Positions 33,399-43,168 are shown, counted from the first letter of the stretch. The stretch is 64,000 nt of DNA from Lepiota brunneoincarnata (GCA_023014365.1 JAEBUN010000001.1:3782001-3846000), one strand, 5' to 3'. The notes: generated by a model not told the origin, from the letters alone. Numbers and translations are program-made.

Positions 33399-33410
33399 AG
33401 ATTAAAGCTT
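33399..33410 (+). other. Self-primer binding site
   Basis: AGATTAAAGCTT, two bases after the 5' LTR, is the exact complement of AAGCTTTAATCT in the LTR (33216-33227). This is the arrangement of Tf1/sushi-type elements, which prime cDNA synthesis with their own transcript 5' end rather than a tRNA. Confidence 0.75.
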
Positions 33411-34323
33411 CCTTTGGACAACCTCCATCGTACACCCCGTGGTATCGGTACGCCTTGTCGCTACCTTTCCACACCGGCAGACGATACGCTTTATCGCTAT
33501 CCGAGTGCCAACCGTATCTGACGACACGCCTTGTCGCTGTCCGGTGATACACCCCCGTAGAGCAGGCCACCATACCCTCTGCACCCTTGGTCAGACGCAC
33601 CGAAAGCGTTGATAGGTCATCCACACCTTTAAGTGTTGATTGGGATAACGCACCCGTAAGCGTTGTATATAGGTCATCCGCACCTTCAAGCGTCGATTGG
33701 GATAACGCACCCACAAGCGTTGTTTATTCACCCTCACCTTCACCTTCGACTTCTTCCCTCTTCACCCTGTCTACAAACCGAAACGACCCCCTTGCCACCG
33801 ACTACGAAGAATCCAACAGTTCTGACTGGTCAACAACCGACTCCGAACCCGACTTCACACCCCCTCCACCACGGACCCTAAAAAGAAAACAAAACCTATA
33901 CCCCTCACTCGTTCACCCTCTGGTTCCGCACCATACCCTACACAACCTACCGAGAGAGTTCAACGTCGAACAGAAGACCCAGGATACCCAGCACCCCCAG
34001 CATCAGTTCTTCAATCCCTACCTAAACAACCACCACCTGAAAGAACTGCCACCTCTACCCGCTCAAAGCTCGGGGAGCCGATTCATAGAACATCTACCCC
34101 ATCCTCCGGTCCTCAACCCTCAACAAGTACAAGAACTAGCGACAACACTTCGCAACAGAAACCCCCAAGAACATTCTCACCCCTCGCATCACCACTTGGA
34201 TCACCGGTACACTCACCGCCTCGATCCAGTTCCCCTGTACAATCCGAACCATCCGAAGTTAGCCCCACTACCGGGTCTATTCACACTTCCGACGAGGAAT
34301 CCACAACCTCTGACATTAACAAT
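33411..34323 (+). other. Gypsy leader with tandem repeats; possible 5' extension of gag
   Basis: Contains short repeats around CGCCTTGTCGCTATCC (33440-33560) and two units of about 58 bp (33614-33725) that read VDWDNAPVSVVY / VDWDNAPTSVVY in frame 2. Frame 1, the gag frame, is open from 33826 to gag and reads as a Ser/Thr/Pro-rich peptide (for example SPLASPLGSPVHSPPRSSSP) but lacks an ATG. A frame change near 33830-33900 could join the two. Confidence 0.45.
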
Positions 34324-35448
34324 ATGGCCTCCTCCGCAAAAATCAATACACCCCCAACCTTTAATGGAGAGACCGACTACTTCCGCCTCTGGAAGGATGC
34401 AGTACAACTATACATCGATGCAAAGCCAGGAGCCTTTTCCGATGACAAGACCAAGATACAATTCGCCCTTTCATACATGTCCACCGGCCCCGCCGCAACA
34501 TGGAGAGGAGCATTCTTGGAATCAAACAAAGAACTTGATGGAAGCCAGACCCTTCCGACATGGAAGAAATTTCTCGAAGGACTCGATACATCCTTCGCCC
34601 CAAACAATGTCCCCGCTGACGCAATGGACAGAATCCGCCACCTCAAACAGAATGGACGATATATCGACGATTACATATCCCAGTTCCAGATACTTGCCTA
34701 TCAGGCCGACCTTGGAGATGGAGTGGCGGCGGTCAACTATTTCAAGAACGGGCTGGATCGCCCCGTCGCAATCAAGACAATTAGCCTCAATCCAGGAAAC
34801 AAACTCAGCGACTGGTTCAAGCAAGCTCGAACAGCATATCAGATACTACAAACTCAACGCGACTATATGCAAACTCGAGGAACTCCCTCGTTTCCAACGA
34901 CTTCGCGCACTCGCCCATTTAAAGGGAAAAGAAATGCTTTTACGCGCCGTGTCCCACTGCCCTATCAAGCAACAGACCCTAACGCAATGGATATTGACCA
35001 ACTCGCCGAAGCAGTCTACAACCTCGACTTTGAGGACGAGCCAGATCTACTCGCCGAGGAAGCTGATGAAGACGAGGAGACCGAAGAAGACAGACTCCAC
35101 CAGTTGGTACAAGAACGCACCCGTGAAGCCCTCAATGCAATCCTCACGGACGCCCAAAGAAAGGATCTCAAAGAAAAGAGATGTTTCAACTGCCGCAAGA
35201 CTGGACACTTTGCCCGCGAATGCCCCACCAAGAAGACAATATATCGCCGATCCGAATTACCCCGCAATTTGGATGCCAGAAACCGGTCAAATGCGATATC
35301 CAGAAGAAGACAAGCAAGCTACAGGAAAAAGAACTCACTATACAACATACTAGAAGATGCAACCGACGAAGAAGTCGAGGACATCTACGAACATTTTGCA
35401 AATGAATCCAACCACCCAGATGCCCCTCTGGTTAAGGATTTTGCCTAA
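34324..35448 (+). CDS. Gypsy Gag
   Basis: 374 residues from ATG (MASSAKINTPPTFNGETDYF). The N-terminal half is the retrotransposon Gag capsid region (FRLWKDAVQLYIDAKPG, then ATWRGAFLES and DYISQFQILAYQADL). An acidic linker leads to one CCHC zinc knuckle, CFNCRKTGHFAREC, at about residues 287-300. The C-terminus is Lys/Arg then Asp/Glu-rich. It forms the virus-like particle and packages RNA. The TAA stop at 35446-35448 lies inside the opened pol frame (open from 35436), so Pol is probably made by a -1 shift or restart. No damage is visible. Confidence 0.92.
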   Translation: MASSAKINTPPTFNGETDYFRLWKDAVQLYIDAKPGAFSDDKTKIQFALSYMSTGPAATWRGAFLESNKELDGSQTLPTWKKFLEGLDTSFAPNNVPADAMDRIRHLKQNGRYIDDYISQFQILAYQADLGDGVAAVNYFKNGLDRPVAIKTISLNPGNKLSDWFKQARTAYQILQTQRDYMQTRGTPSFPTTSRTRPFKGKRNAFTRRVPLPYQATDPNAMDIDQLAEAVYNLDFEDEPDLLAEEADEDEETEEDRLHQLVQERTREALNAILTDAQRKDLKEKRCFNCRKTGHFARECPTKKTIYRRSELPRNLDARNRSNAISRRRQASYRKKNSLYNILEDATDEEVEDIYEHFANESNHPDAPLVKDFA

Positions 35449-38400
35449 GGAGACTAGCCACCACGTCTAGCCCTCCACAAAGACCTCCTTCCCTTTCCTA
35501 TTCACAAAATGATATTAATGTTGTAAAGTTACAGGAATCGTCAGCACGCGTAATACATCTACCCTGTCGAATCCGAAAACACAAGTTCACTAAGGAAGGA
35601 CCCGAAAGCGTGGAACTACTTGCCCTACTCGACTCAGGAGCAGCAGGAAACTTCATTGACCCCGGAATGGTCAAACAACATTCATTCAAAACAACACCCC
35701 TTGATCGACCCATCGAAGTACGAAATGCCGATGGATCTGTTAACGAAAATGGAACAGCCACCCACTACACGACCCTCAACCTAATGGTTAACGGGAAGAA
35801 TATGGAGATCAAACCAAAAGTAGTCTCCCTCGGAAGCCCAAGACTCATCCTTGGATTCCCTTGGCTTGCAGAACACAACCCAGACATCGACTGGGACGCC
35901 AAACAACTACGCTGGAGAAACGAACGTTGGGACAACACTATATTCCGAGAACTCATCCAATCCATGGAACCCGATTGGATCTACAACGACCAACTCAACC
36001 ACATCTCCACACTAGAGCCCACAAGCTTCGAAGAAATCAACTTCAAAGCCTCCGCGTCACAATTCCTCGCCGTACAACACGGAGAAAAGAAAAACGACGA
36101 CCCAAGAAAAGTCGTACCCACGGAATTCCACGAATACCTCCCAGTATTTAGCAAGAAACAAGCCGAACGATTCCCCCCACAACGACCATGGGATCACAAA
36201 ATTGAACTCAAGGAATCATTCAAACCAATCGCCATGAAGTCCTACCGACTCTCCCTCAATGAAGAAAAGGAACTCGACACGTTCCTAGAAGAAAACCTTC
36301 AAAAGGGATACATTCGACCATCCGAATCGCCAATGGCATCACCTTTCTTCTTCGTAGGAAAGAAAGACGGAAAACTACGCCCCTGTCAAGACTACAGGTA
36401 CCTCAACGAGCATACCGTCAAAAATGCGTACAACCTTCCCCTCATCTCTCATATTCTCGACAAACTCCGAGGATCAAAGTACTTTACCAAACTCGACGTA
36501 CGAGCAGGATACAACAACATCCGCATACGCAAAGGAGATGAATGGAAAGGAGCCTTCAGGACACCCCGAGGATTATTCGAACCCACGGTTATGTTCTTTG
36601 GAATGTGTAACTCCCCAGCAACATTCCAAACCATGATGGACTCATTATTCCGAAAACTCATCGACAATGGAGGAGTAATCGTTTACATGGACGACATCCT
36701 CATTCATGCAAAAACAAAACAAGAACTTCGACGCCTCACAAGAGAAGTACTCAAGATACTCAAGAACAACGATCTATACCTCAAAACCGAGAAATGCGAA
36801 TTCGAACGACAACGACTCGAATATCTAGGAGTTATTATCACTCCCGACTCAGTTTCGATGGACCCAGCAAAGCTCAAAGGCATCGCTGAATGGCCAACAC
36901 CAACTACCCCGCGCGACGTACGAAAATTCATAGGATTTTGCAACTTCTATCGAAAATTCATACACCAATACGCCACATGGGCAAAACCTCTCAATGCCCT
37001 AATGTCCAAAACCAAGAAATTCGAATGGACAGAAGAATGCCAGAACGCCTTCGATACTCTCAAAAGAAAATTCCAAAGCGAACCGGTATTAATGGTCCCC
37101 GACCGAGACAAACCCTTCGAAATCGAATGCGACGCATCACTATTTGCATCAGGAGCAGTCCTACTCCAACGCGACAACAATGGAGTTAAACACCCAGTCG
37201 CATACTTCTCAAAAGGATTCTCACCAGCAGAACGCAACTATCATTGCTCCGAACAGGAACTCTTCGCCATTATCCGAGCACTCAAAGAATGGCGCCACCA
37301 CATAGAAGGATCATCACACAAGACCATCGTATGGTCAGATCACGATAACCTTCGCCGCTGGAGAAAACCTGAAGACCTCAGCAGAAGACAAGCCCGATGG
37401 ATTGCCTACATGCAACGATTCGACATCGAAATCCGACATATCCCTGGAAAGAAAAATGGACCAGCAGATGCCCTTTCCAGACGACCCGATCATGAACCCA
37501 AGACAAGAGACAATAAACAGGTCGTTGCACTCCCTGACAAATTCTTCACCCCAGAACAGCCACAACATATCCATATTATCGACGAAAACACTAAAAAGGA
37601 AATAAAAGAGCTGTGGAAGAAAAAGAAACAGACCGACATCGCCCAAGAAGATGACTCAGGACACCCACGCGTTCAAGGAAAGCTATTTATACCACAGGAT
37701 CTACACCTCAGACGCCGCTTACTGCAAAGAGTACACGACTCACCCACCGCAGGACACCCTGGAATCGCAGAAACAACTAGAAAACTCCAGGAATACGCCT
37801 ACTGGCCCGGGATGCGATCATTTGTCAAAAACTACGTCAAAGGATGTGGTGCTTGCCAACAATACAAGATCAATCGCCACCCCCTAAAACCACCGCTTCA
37901 ACCTATCCCTGGACCCCGTTCTACCCGTCCATTCTCGAACATCTCAATGGATCTTATCACAGACCTACCCCCGGACGGACCCCATGATTCTATACTGGTC
38001 GTGGTCGACCAGCTTACGAAGGGGATAATTCTAGAACCTACTGCGAAAACCGCCAACGCAAACAAGATCGCCGAAATTCTTATCAAACGGCTATTCTCTA
38101 GATTTGGCCTTCCCGAGAAAGTTCTCAGTGATCGCGACCCCAGATTCGCTGCCAAATCCATGAAAGAATTCTACAAACAACTCGGAATCGAACAAGCACT
38201 CTCTACCGCCTACCACCCCCAGACAGACGGACAAACAGAGCGATTCAATCAAGAAATAGAACTCTACCTTGGCATCTATTGCTCATCAAACCCGAACAAA
38301 TGGGTAAAGGCACTCCCACTCCTGGAATACGTCCACAACTCGAAAACACATGCCGAACACCAACATACCCCATTCGAACTCCTCTATGGATCAAGCCCCA

Positions 38401-39104
38401 AAGGATTTCCGACCTCCGAGGAGCCAACGAACATTCCAGCAATAGGAGAGAAGTTTAAATACCTCGCCAAGATACGCCAAGAAGCCCAAGCTGCGCACGA
38501 ACAAGCCAGACTAAAAATGGCTGCAAGATACAACCGGCCAGATATCAATCTAAAAGTTGGACAGAAGGTTTGGCTCAACAACCGCAACCTCCCAATTCAG
38601 TACGCCTCAAAGAAACTGGCCCAACGCCGAGAAGGTCCCTTCACCATAACAAGAAAACTCGGACCTGTAACCTATGAACTAAAATTACCCATCAAATGGA
38701 AGATCCACAACAAGTTTCATGCGAGCCTCCTAATGCCTGCAGAAGAGAACGACACACATGGGGAATACAACACAGCCCCACCACCCGACCTTGTAAATGG
38801 AGAAGAAGAATACGAGGTCGAGTCAATACTGCGCCACAGAAAATTCCGGAACAAGTATCAATTCCTAGTCAGATGGAAAGGATACCTTCCCACCGAGGAT
38901 TCCTGGGAGCCAGAAGCAAACCTGGAGAACGCCAAGGAAGTCATTGAGGAATATAAAAGGGCCCACGAACTAGACAACCCCACCAATGACCCAACCACCC
39001 AACACTCGAGCAACCACTCCAGACCTCCCAGAGCCAGACAACGATGGACGCCTTCTCATCCGGGAAAGAATCATATCCCTGGCGAACCGCGTCGAAGGAA
39101 ATAG
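35436..39104 (+). CDS. Gypsy Pol: protease, RT, RNase H, integrase, chromodomain
   Basis: The frame is open from 35436 to the stop at 39104 and has no early ATG, consistent with translation as a Gag-Pol fusion. Order: aspartic protease LLALLDSGAAGNFIDPGMV (about 35615-35670); RT with PCQDYRYLNEHT and the catalytic VYMDDILIHAK (about 36680); RNase H with FEIECDASLFASGAVL (37118); integrase HHCC region (GHPGIAETTRKLQ .. CGACQQ), DDE core with MDLITDLPPDG, LSDRDPRFAAKS, YHPQTDGQTERFNQEIE; and chromodomain YEVESILRHRKFRNKYQFLV then WKGYLPTEDSWEP (about 38810-38920). The chromodomain marks a chromovirus and would steer integration to modified histones. All catalytic residues I can check are present. 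Its last 120 bp overlap two other frames. Confidence 0.95.
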   Translation, partial: GFCLRRLATTSSPPQRPPSLSYSQNDINVVKLQESSARVIHLPCRIRKHKFTKEGPESVELLALLDSGAAGNFIDPGMVKQHSFKTTPLDRPIEVRNADGSVNENGTATHYTTLNLMVNGKNMEIKPKVVSLGSPRLILGFPWLAEHNPDIDWDAKQLRWRNERWDNTIFRELIQSMEPDWIYNDQLNHISTLEPTSFEEINFKASASQFLAVQHGEKKNDDPRKVVPTEFHEYLPVFSKKQAERFPPQRPWDHKIELKESFKPIAMKSYRLSLNEEKELDTFLEENLQKGYIRPSESPMASPFFFVGKKDGKLRPCQDYRYLNEHTVKNAYNLPLISHILDKLRGSKYFTKLDVRAGYNNIRIRKGDEWKGAFRTPRGLFEPTVMFFGMCNSPATFQTMMDSLFRKLIDNGGVIVYMDDILIHAKTKQELRRLTREVLKILKNNDLYLKTEKCEFERQRLEYLGVIITPDSVSMDPAKLKGIAEWPTPTTPRDVRKFIGFCNFYRKFIHQYATWAKPLNALMSKTKKFEWTEECQNAFDTLKRKFQSEPVLMVPDRDKPFEIECDASLFASGAVLLQRDNNGVKHPVAYFSKGFSPAERNYHCSEQELFAIIRALKEWRHHIEGSSHKTIVWSDHDNLRRWRKPEDLSRRQARWIAYMQRFDIEIRHIPGKKNGPADALSRRPDHEPKTRDNKQVVALPDKFFTPEQPQHIHIIDENTKKEIKELWKKKKQTDIAQEDDSGHPRVQGKLFIPQDLHLRRRLLQRVHDSPTAGHPGIAETTRKLQEYAYWPGMRSFVKNYVKGCGACQQYKINRHPLKPPLQPIPGPRSTRPFSNISMDLITDLPPDGPHDSILVVVDQLTKGIILEPTAKTANANKIAEILIKRLFSRFGLPEKVLSDRDPRFAAKSMKEFYKQLGIEQALSTAYHPQTDGQTERFNQEIELYLGIYCSSNPNKWVKALPLLEYVHNSKTHAEHQHTPFELLYGSSPKGFPTSEEPTNIPAIGEKFKYLAKIRQEAQAAHEQARLKMAARYNRPDINLKVGQKVWLNNRNLPIQYASKKLAQRREGPFTITRKLGPVTYELKLPIKWKIHNKFHASLLMPAEENDTHGEYNTAPPPDLVNGEEEYEVESILRHRKFRNKYQFLVRWKGYLPTEDSWEPEANLENAKEVIEEYKRAHELDNPTNDPTTQHSSNHSRPPRARQRWTPSHPGKNHIPGEPRRRK

Positions 39105-40200
39105 CCAATCTAACCCTGCCACCGATACCGCTGACAACCAACCAGACAGGACCAACAGTCCTTATATCATCCGGCATACCTTCCTTCCCTCCAACCAACC
39201 CGAGATACGATCCATCCTTTTACACGAAGTTCCCTTTCATATTACCGGAACCCGTCTTAAACGCAGTCCAGCGATGGTACCCCTGGTCGACACCTGCTGG
39301 AAGACATTTACTGCTCTTCTGTATCACAAGCGCCTCGTCCACGACCGAGCAACAGAATTCGAAAAACTATGCGCCACTATTCTTTCTAGCGCAACAGAGG
39401 AACAGGACCGCAATACCATTTCTGCCATGCTATCAACCGCTCTCACCGAATTCCCGTTCGAGAGTCCGATCCCAAGCCCGAGCAATGGAAGCGGAAGTCA
39501 GGACCGCCCTATCCTACCTATCGGGACCACCACCCAACCTTCCAACCCTCCCATGGTGGATACGAGTAACCAACCACCAAGTGTTGTACAAGCTATATCT
39601 GCTTCTAATGACGCCCCCATCGGGACTACCACCACTCACTTATCCACCACCCGAACTCGCTGCAATTGCTGCCGTCGATTCGGCCATATCAAAGCAGGAT
39701 GCCCGCGCTACCAATGTCGATATTGTCGAAAGATTGCCCCAGGCCATTACGAGAAGCACTGCGAGAGAAACCCTTACCAGCATCAACCCGCAAGTATGGT
39801 ACCTGGCCTGTATCGCCGCCCACGAGGAATACCAAGCAGAGCTCGATCCCTCACACGCGAAACCACAAACAACAATATTCGACACATTGTTGCAAGCACC
39901 GAGCAGCGCCCCGCTTCAGCCAGACCCCTCCGCACCCGAATTCAAAATGCCCCCGTCGTCATTCCGACCACCAACGCCACCGCCACATCTGCTAGTGGAA
40001 GCCACCGACTTCCTGAATCGATCCTTCGGCACACCCGCCACCATTCACTCCAGAGAACCCATCGTCATCGACCTCACCCAAGACCCGCCATCCCCAGACC
40101 ACCAAGCTACCGAAGCGACTCCCCAGAACCCGACCCATACTTCGACTGGGACCCCATCGCCGAATCAAACATTACAGGAGAGCCTGTCGGACTATACTGA
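38986..40200 (+). CDS. Gypsy ORF3: double zinc-knuckle protein
   Basis: 404 residues from ATG 38986, overlapping the pol 3' end by 119 bp in another frame and ORF4 over most of its length. The middle carries two adjacent Cys/His knuckles (CNCCRRFGHIKAGC then CRYCRKIAPGHYEKHC, about 39658-39765), the pattern of a nucleic-acid-binding nucleocapsid-like protein. The N-terminal part (WKTFTALLYHKRLVHDRATE, FEKLCATILSSA) looks helical. The C-terminus is Arg/His/Pro-rich. It ends 42 bp before the 3' LTR. A second Gag-like or accessory role is inferred; no envelope features (signal peptide, TM) are seen. Confidence 0.65.
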   Translation: MTQPPNTRATTPDLPEPDNDGRLLIRERIISLANRVEGNSQSNPATDTADNQPDRTNSPYIIRHTFLPSNQPEIRSILLHEVPFHITGTRLKRSPAMVPLVDTCWKTFTALLYHKRLVHDRATEFEKLCATILSSATEEQDRNTISAMLSTALTEFPFESPIPSPSNGSGSQDRPILPIGTTTQPSNPPMVDTSNQPPSVVQAISASNDAPIGTTTTHLSTTRTRCNCCRRFGHIKAGCPRYQCRYCRKIAPGHYEKHCERNPYQHQPASMVPGLYRRPRGIPSRARSLTRETTNNNIRHIVASTEQRPASARPLRTRIQNAPVVIPTTNATATSASGSHRLPESILRHTRHHSLQRTHRHRPHPRPAIPRPPSYRSDSPEPDPYFDWDPIAESNITGEPVGLY

Positions 40201-40615
40201 GGATATGTCTGATGAGGACATCAGACCTTACGAAGGGGATAATGTTATGAACAGTCCAGACCGGGAGGAACAAGAATTACTGTTCGACTTTACAAGATGG
40301 GTACAGGAGACTACAGACCAACTACGGGCACAAGAATACGAAGACGAGGAAGGGGAATACTACACCGCCATGCAGGACCTGGCGAGAGAAGCAGGAATGG
40401 AGATAACCTTGGAGGATATATTGGAATACCCCGAGGACGAGGAAGATAACCATGGATCAACCGATCCAACCTCCGATACGGATGGAAGCACCGAGAGAAT
40501 GGAGAGCGAGAATGGAGAAGACTCCATGGAGATACAATCGGGAGAAGGAGATTATGAGTCAGAGGAAAGCGATGGAACATCGCACAGCAGTAGCGGGAGT
40601 AGTGACTCATTGTAA
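39044..40615 (+). CDS. Gypsy ORF4: acidic-tailed protein running into the 3' LTR
   Basis: 523 residues from ATG 39044, in a frame different from both pol and ORF3. It crosses the polypurine tract at 40230-40242 and continues 373 bp into the 3' LTR. The central part is protein-like (AAIAAVDSAISKQDARATNV, INPQVWYLACIAAHEEYQAE), then PIVIDLTQDPPSP. The LTR-encoded end is very acidic (LLFDFTRWVQETTDQLRAQE, GMEITLEDILEYPEDEE, then Glu/Ser/Asp). The same frame in the diverged solo LTR at 30859 shows mostly synonymous changes, so the LTR part is under selection as protein. Function unknown; no TM segment is evident. Confidence 0.65.
   Translation: MDAFSSGKESYPWRTASKEIANLTLPPIPLTTNQTGPTVLISSGIPSFPPTNPRYDPSFYTKFPFILPEPVLNAVQRWYPWSTPAGRHLLLFCITSASSTTEQQNSKNYAPLFFLAQQRNRTAIPFLPCYQPLSPNSRSRVRSQARAMEAEVRTALSYLSGPPPNLPTLPWWIRVTNHQVLYKLYLLLMTPPSGLPPLTYPPPELAAIAAVDSAISKQDARATNVDIVERLPQAITRSTARETLTSINPQVWYLACIAAHEEYQAELDPSHAKPQTTIFDTLLQAPSSAPLQPDPSAPEFKMPPSSFRPPTPPPHLLVEATDFLNRSFGTPATIHSREPIVIDLTQDPPSPDHQATEATPQNPTHTSTGTPSPNQTLQESLSDYTEDMSDEDIRPYEGDNVMNSPDREEQELLFDFTRWVQETTDQLRAQEYEDEEGEYYTAMQDLAREAGMEITLEDILEYPEDEEDNHGSTDPTSDTDGSTERMESENGEDSMEIQSGEGDYESEESDGTSHSSSGSSDSL
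40230..40242 (+). other. Gypsy polypurine tract
   Basis: ACGAAGGGGATAA immediately precedes the 3' LTR and is read through by ORF4. Confidence 0.75.
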
Positions 40616-40940
40616 TATATATAACGCTAGGATGCCATCACCCAGGATGTGCATCATGGTCAGGACTGCGCACGACCAGTAGAACAGCCAAGTAACCTAT
40701 AACGAGTATATAGCATCTCATAGGTATATAAGGCCTGTACAAGTAGAGATTAAAGCCTCAAGCTTTAATCTTGTTAACAGCGGTCGTTTACCTCTCTGCC
40801 TTAACTTGGCGTCTTCCCTCGTTATCTCATTGAGCGCGATCCACTAAGCTCTATAAGGCCAACCGTCTCGGACACCTTGTAGAGTGATTGAAGGCCGTCT
40901 CCAGTTATCCTCGGATACAGAAGGAGCACGGATCATAACA
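40243..40940 (+). repeat. Gypsy 3' LTR
   Basis: 698 bp, nearly identical to the 5' LTR. Its first 373 bp encode the C-terminus of ORF4. Confidence 0.95.
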
Positions 40941-43168
40941 AAAAGTATGTTGAGGCTACCTAGGTTGTTTATTAATTGCCTACTCACTACACTCCCTAGC
41001 AACCCATGAATATGCATCTAAGATTGACTTTGGTAAATTCCACTGCTCTCTCTTTCACCAGTCCCTGGAGCACATCCTAGCTGTTTTACACCCACACATG
41101 ATCAAGCCTTGACTGATGAAGTGTGGTGATGGTCATTACTGATGGATTATATATGGCCTAGGCCCATATATTGCTGATTATCCAGAGCAGACATTACTTG
41201 CATGCATGGTTCAAAATTGGTGCCCAAAGTACATTTGTTGTCATGATGTTGTGTTCTGTAACTAACTCTATCTTTCTTAGATATACTGCTCACCCAAGTA
41301 ACCTTGATACAACCCCTGAAGATCTTCACTCACACATCCACTCTGATTCACTACTCCAAGATGGTGCTCTAAGTCACCAAGAGCTCTGGAACCAATATGG
41401 TATCATTGGCGACTGCCCCGTAGGTCAATGAACATTTTATTATTACTTTTCTCTTACCCTTCTCTTCCAGCCATTCACAATGGCCTTTCCTCAGGCTGAT
41501 ATTCATGAGCTACTGGCTCCTGATTTACTTCATCAGGTCATTAAAGGCACATTCAAAGACCATCTCATTGACTGGGTGGAGCAGTATATTAAGGAGGAGT
41601 ATGGAGATGGTGCAGCAGCAGTTCTGGCAGATATTGACTGCTGGTGAGCTCAACCCCTGGCTGCTAATGTTGAGGTGCTGATTTTAATTAATAGGATCTC
41701 TGTTGTGCCACATTACCAAGGGTTGCAGCACTTTCATGAGGGACATGGGTTCAAGCAATGGACAGGTGACAACTCAAAAGGTTTAATGAAGGTATCTATA
41801 TGCTCCTTTCTCCAGTTAGGCTACTAATTGTTTTCATTCTCAGGTTTATCTGCTGGCTATTGCTAGCCATGTACCTCTGATAATGGTCAAGGCTGTGGCT
41901 GCTTTGATTGAGTTTTGCTACTTAGTGTGATGTTCAACAATTGATGAGAATACACTAGCCAATATCAAGGTGCAGCTTGCTTGTTTTCAGGAGCATTGTG
42001 AAATCTTCCAAGACATTGGAGTCTGCCCTGATGGCTTCTCCCTTCCATACCAACACTCACTTGTCCACTATCCCTTCCTCATCACACAATTTGGTGCTCC
42101 CAATGGATTATGCTCATCTATTACAGAGTCACTTCATATCCATGCTGTCAAGAGACCCTACCAACAATCAAACTGACACAACACCATAGGTTAGATGATT
42201 ATGACAAACCAGCATCTTGACAAACTGAAGGTTGCACACACAGATTTAGAAGCTCAAGGGTTGTTGGAGGGATCATGGAGCTTGGCCACCAATCAGCTCA
42301 AGCTGCTGAGTTGCATACAATATAGTGAAGGCCAGGATGGGGTGAACCAGGGTGAGGAGGGCATGGTTGAGCAGGAGCTATCACATGCAGGGGCTGTACT
42401 AGACCCTGATGTGCATGCTGAGGTAAAACTGGCTAAGATGGCTGGTGGGTACAAATCACTCTGCATAGTTGGAAAGCATACTGACCTGATTCTTGAACAT
42501 CCTCAGTTCGAAAACTCCCACATAATATCTACACACTAGCAACTCACCTCCAGCTTCCATAGCTCCCTATTCTTGCCCACCACTTCCTCCACAAGATGAT
42601 TAACCCCAATTCACCAGAGTTCATCAGTGTTGAGAACCTCCCTGATATCACTAGCCAAATCCAAGTTTTTGGTTCTGCATGTGCTGTGTATTATGCCCCT
42701 AGTGATATATTGGGACTGGGGGGCCTTCACCATGAATGTATTCACTGCAAAGCATCATGGTTTGGGAAGGCCCCTCACCGTGACTGTGTCTTTGTGGTGA
42801 ATGCAGATCTAGCTGATGAACCAGGCTTCAGGAGCTTACTGGTAGCTTGTGTATTCCTGTTCTTCTCATTCAAGCATGCAGTTACATGCTATGAGTGTGC
42901 ACTTGTCCACTGGTTCACAAGCTTTGGTGATAGGCCTTGCAATGAGACTGGAATGTGGAGGGTCACACCTGACTATGTTGGAGGACAACCATTCATGGAA
43001 GTCATCCATCTGGACACAGTATTGTGTGGTGCTCACTTGATTGGGGTGGCAGGTGACAGATTTTTACCAAAGGATACAGCCTTGACCAAATGGAATTCAC
43101 TTGATGCATTTCAGATGTTTTATGTCAATAAATACATCGATTATCATGCACACGAGGTGGTATTTTGA

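Larger units (their letters stand above)
32699..40940 (+). mobile_element. Ty3/Gypsy chromovirus, nearly intact and young
   Basis: 8242 bp with 698-bp LTRs (32699-33396 and 40243-40940) that differ at only one position that I noticed (about 32890, A versus G). Flanked by exact AAAAG (32694-32698 and 40941-40945). It carries a self-complementary primer site, gag, pol with C-terminal chromodomain, and two further overlapping frames at the 3' end. CpG content is high, unlike the surrounding island, which agrees with recent arrival. Purine tract ACGAAGGGGATAA precedes the 3' LTR. Confidence 0.96.
30391..43168 (+). pseudogene. Plavaka-type (CACTA-related) transposase gene, split by four insertions
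   Basis: Collinear blocks of a Plavaka transposase: N-terminal C2H2-like finger (CSHPGYSKSCQTEDGLQWHH, 30391-30730); FEMAKFIFSHNEMSAGKID, YEVWFRNPLEVMEGMIRNPE and TDPETHGAMFAPIVLGSNKT (31600-32300); ALIGFLAIPK (32660); DIHELLAPDLLHQVIKGTFK and HEGHGFKQWTGDNSKGLMKV (41490-41790); GAPNGLCSSITESLHIHAVK (42090); and the C-terminal SACAVYYAPSDILGLGGLHH, ALVHWFTSFGDRPCNETGMW and KWNSLDAFQMFYVNKYIDYH (42660-43150). Several stops break it. Inserted within it are a Gypsy solo LTR (30859-31560), a KH-family solo LTR (32313-32641) and a whole Gypsy element (32699-40940). Plavaka elements cut and paste DNA with a CACTA-like DDE enzyme. Terminal repeats were not located. Confidence 0.85.

Noticed and set aside
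34324..35353. Continuation of the frame-2 leader reading across gag
   Set aside because: Lacks a good ATG (begins at TTG) and, over gag, gives a low-complexity shadow of the true Gag frame.
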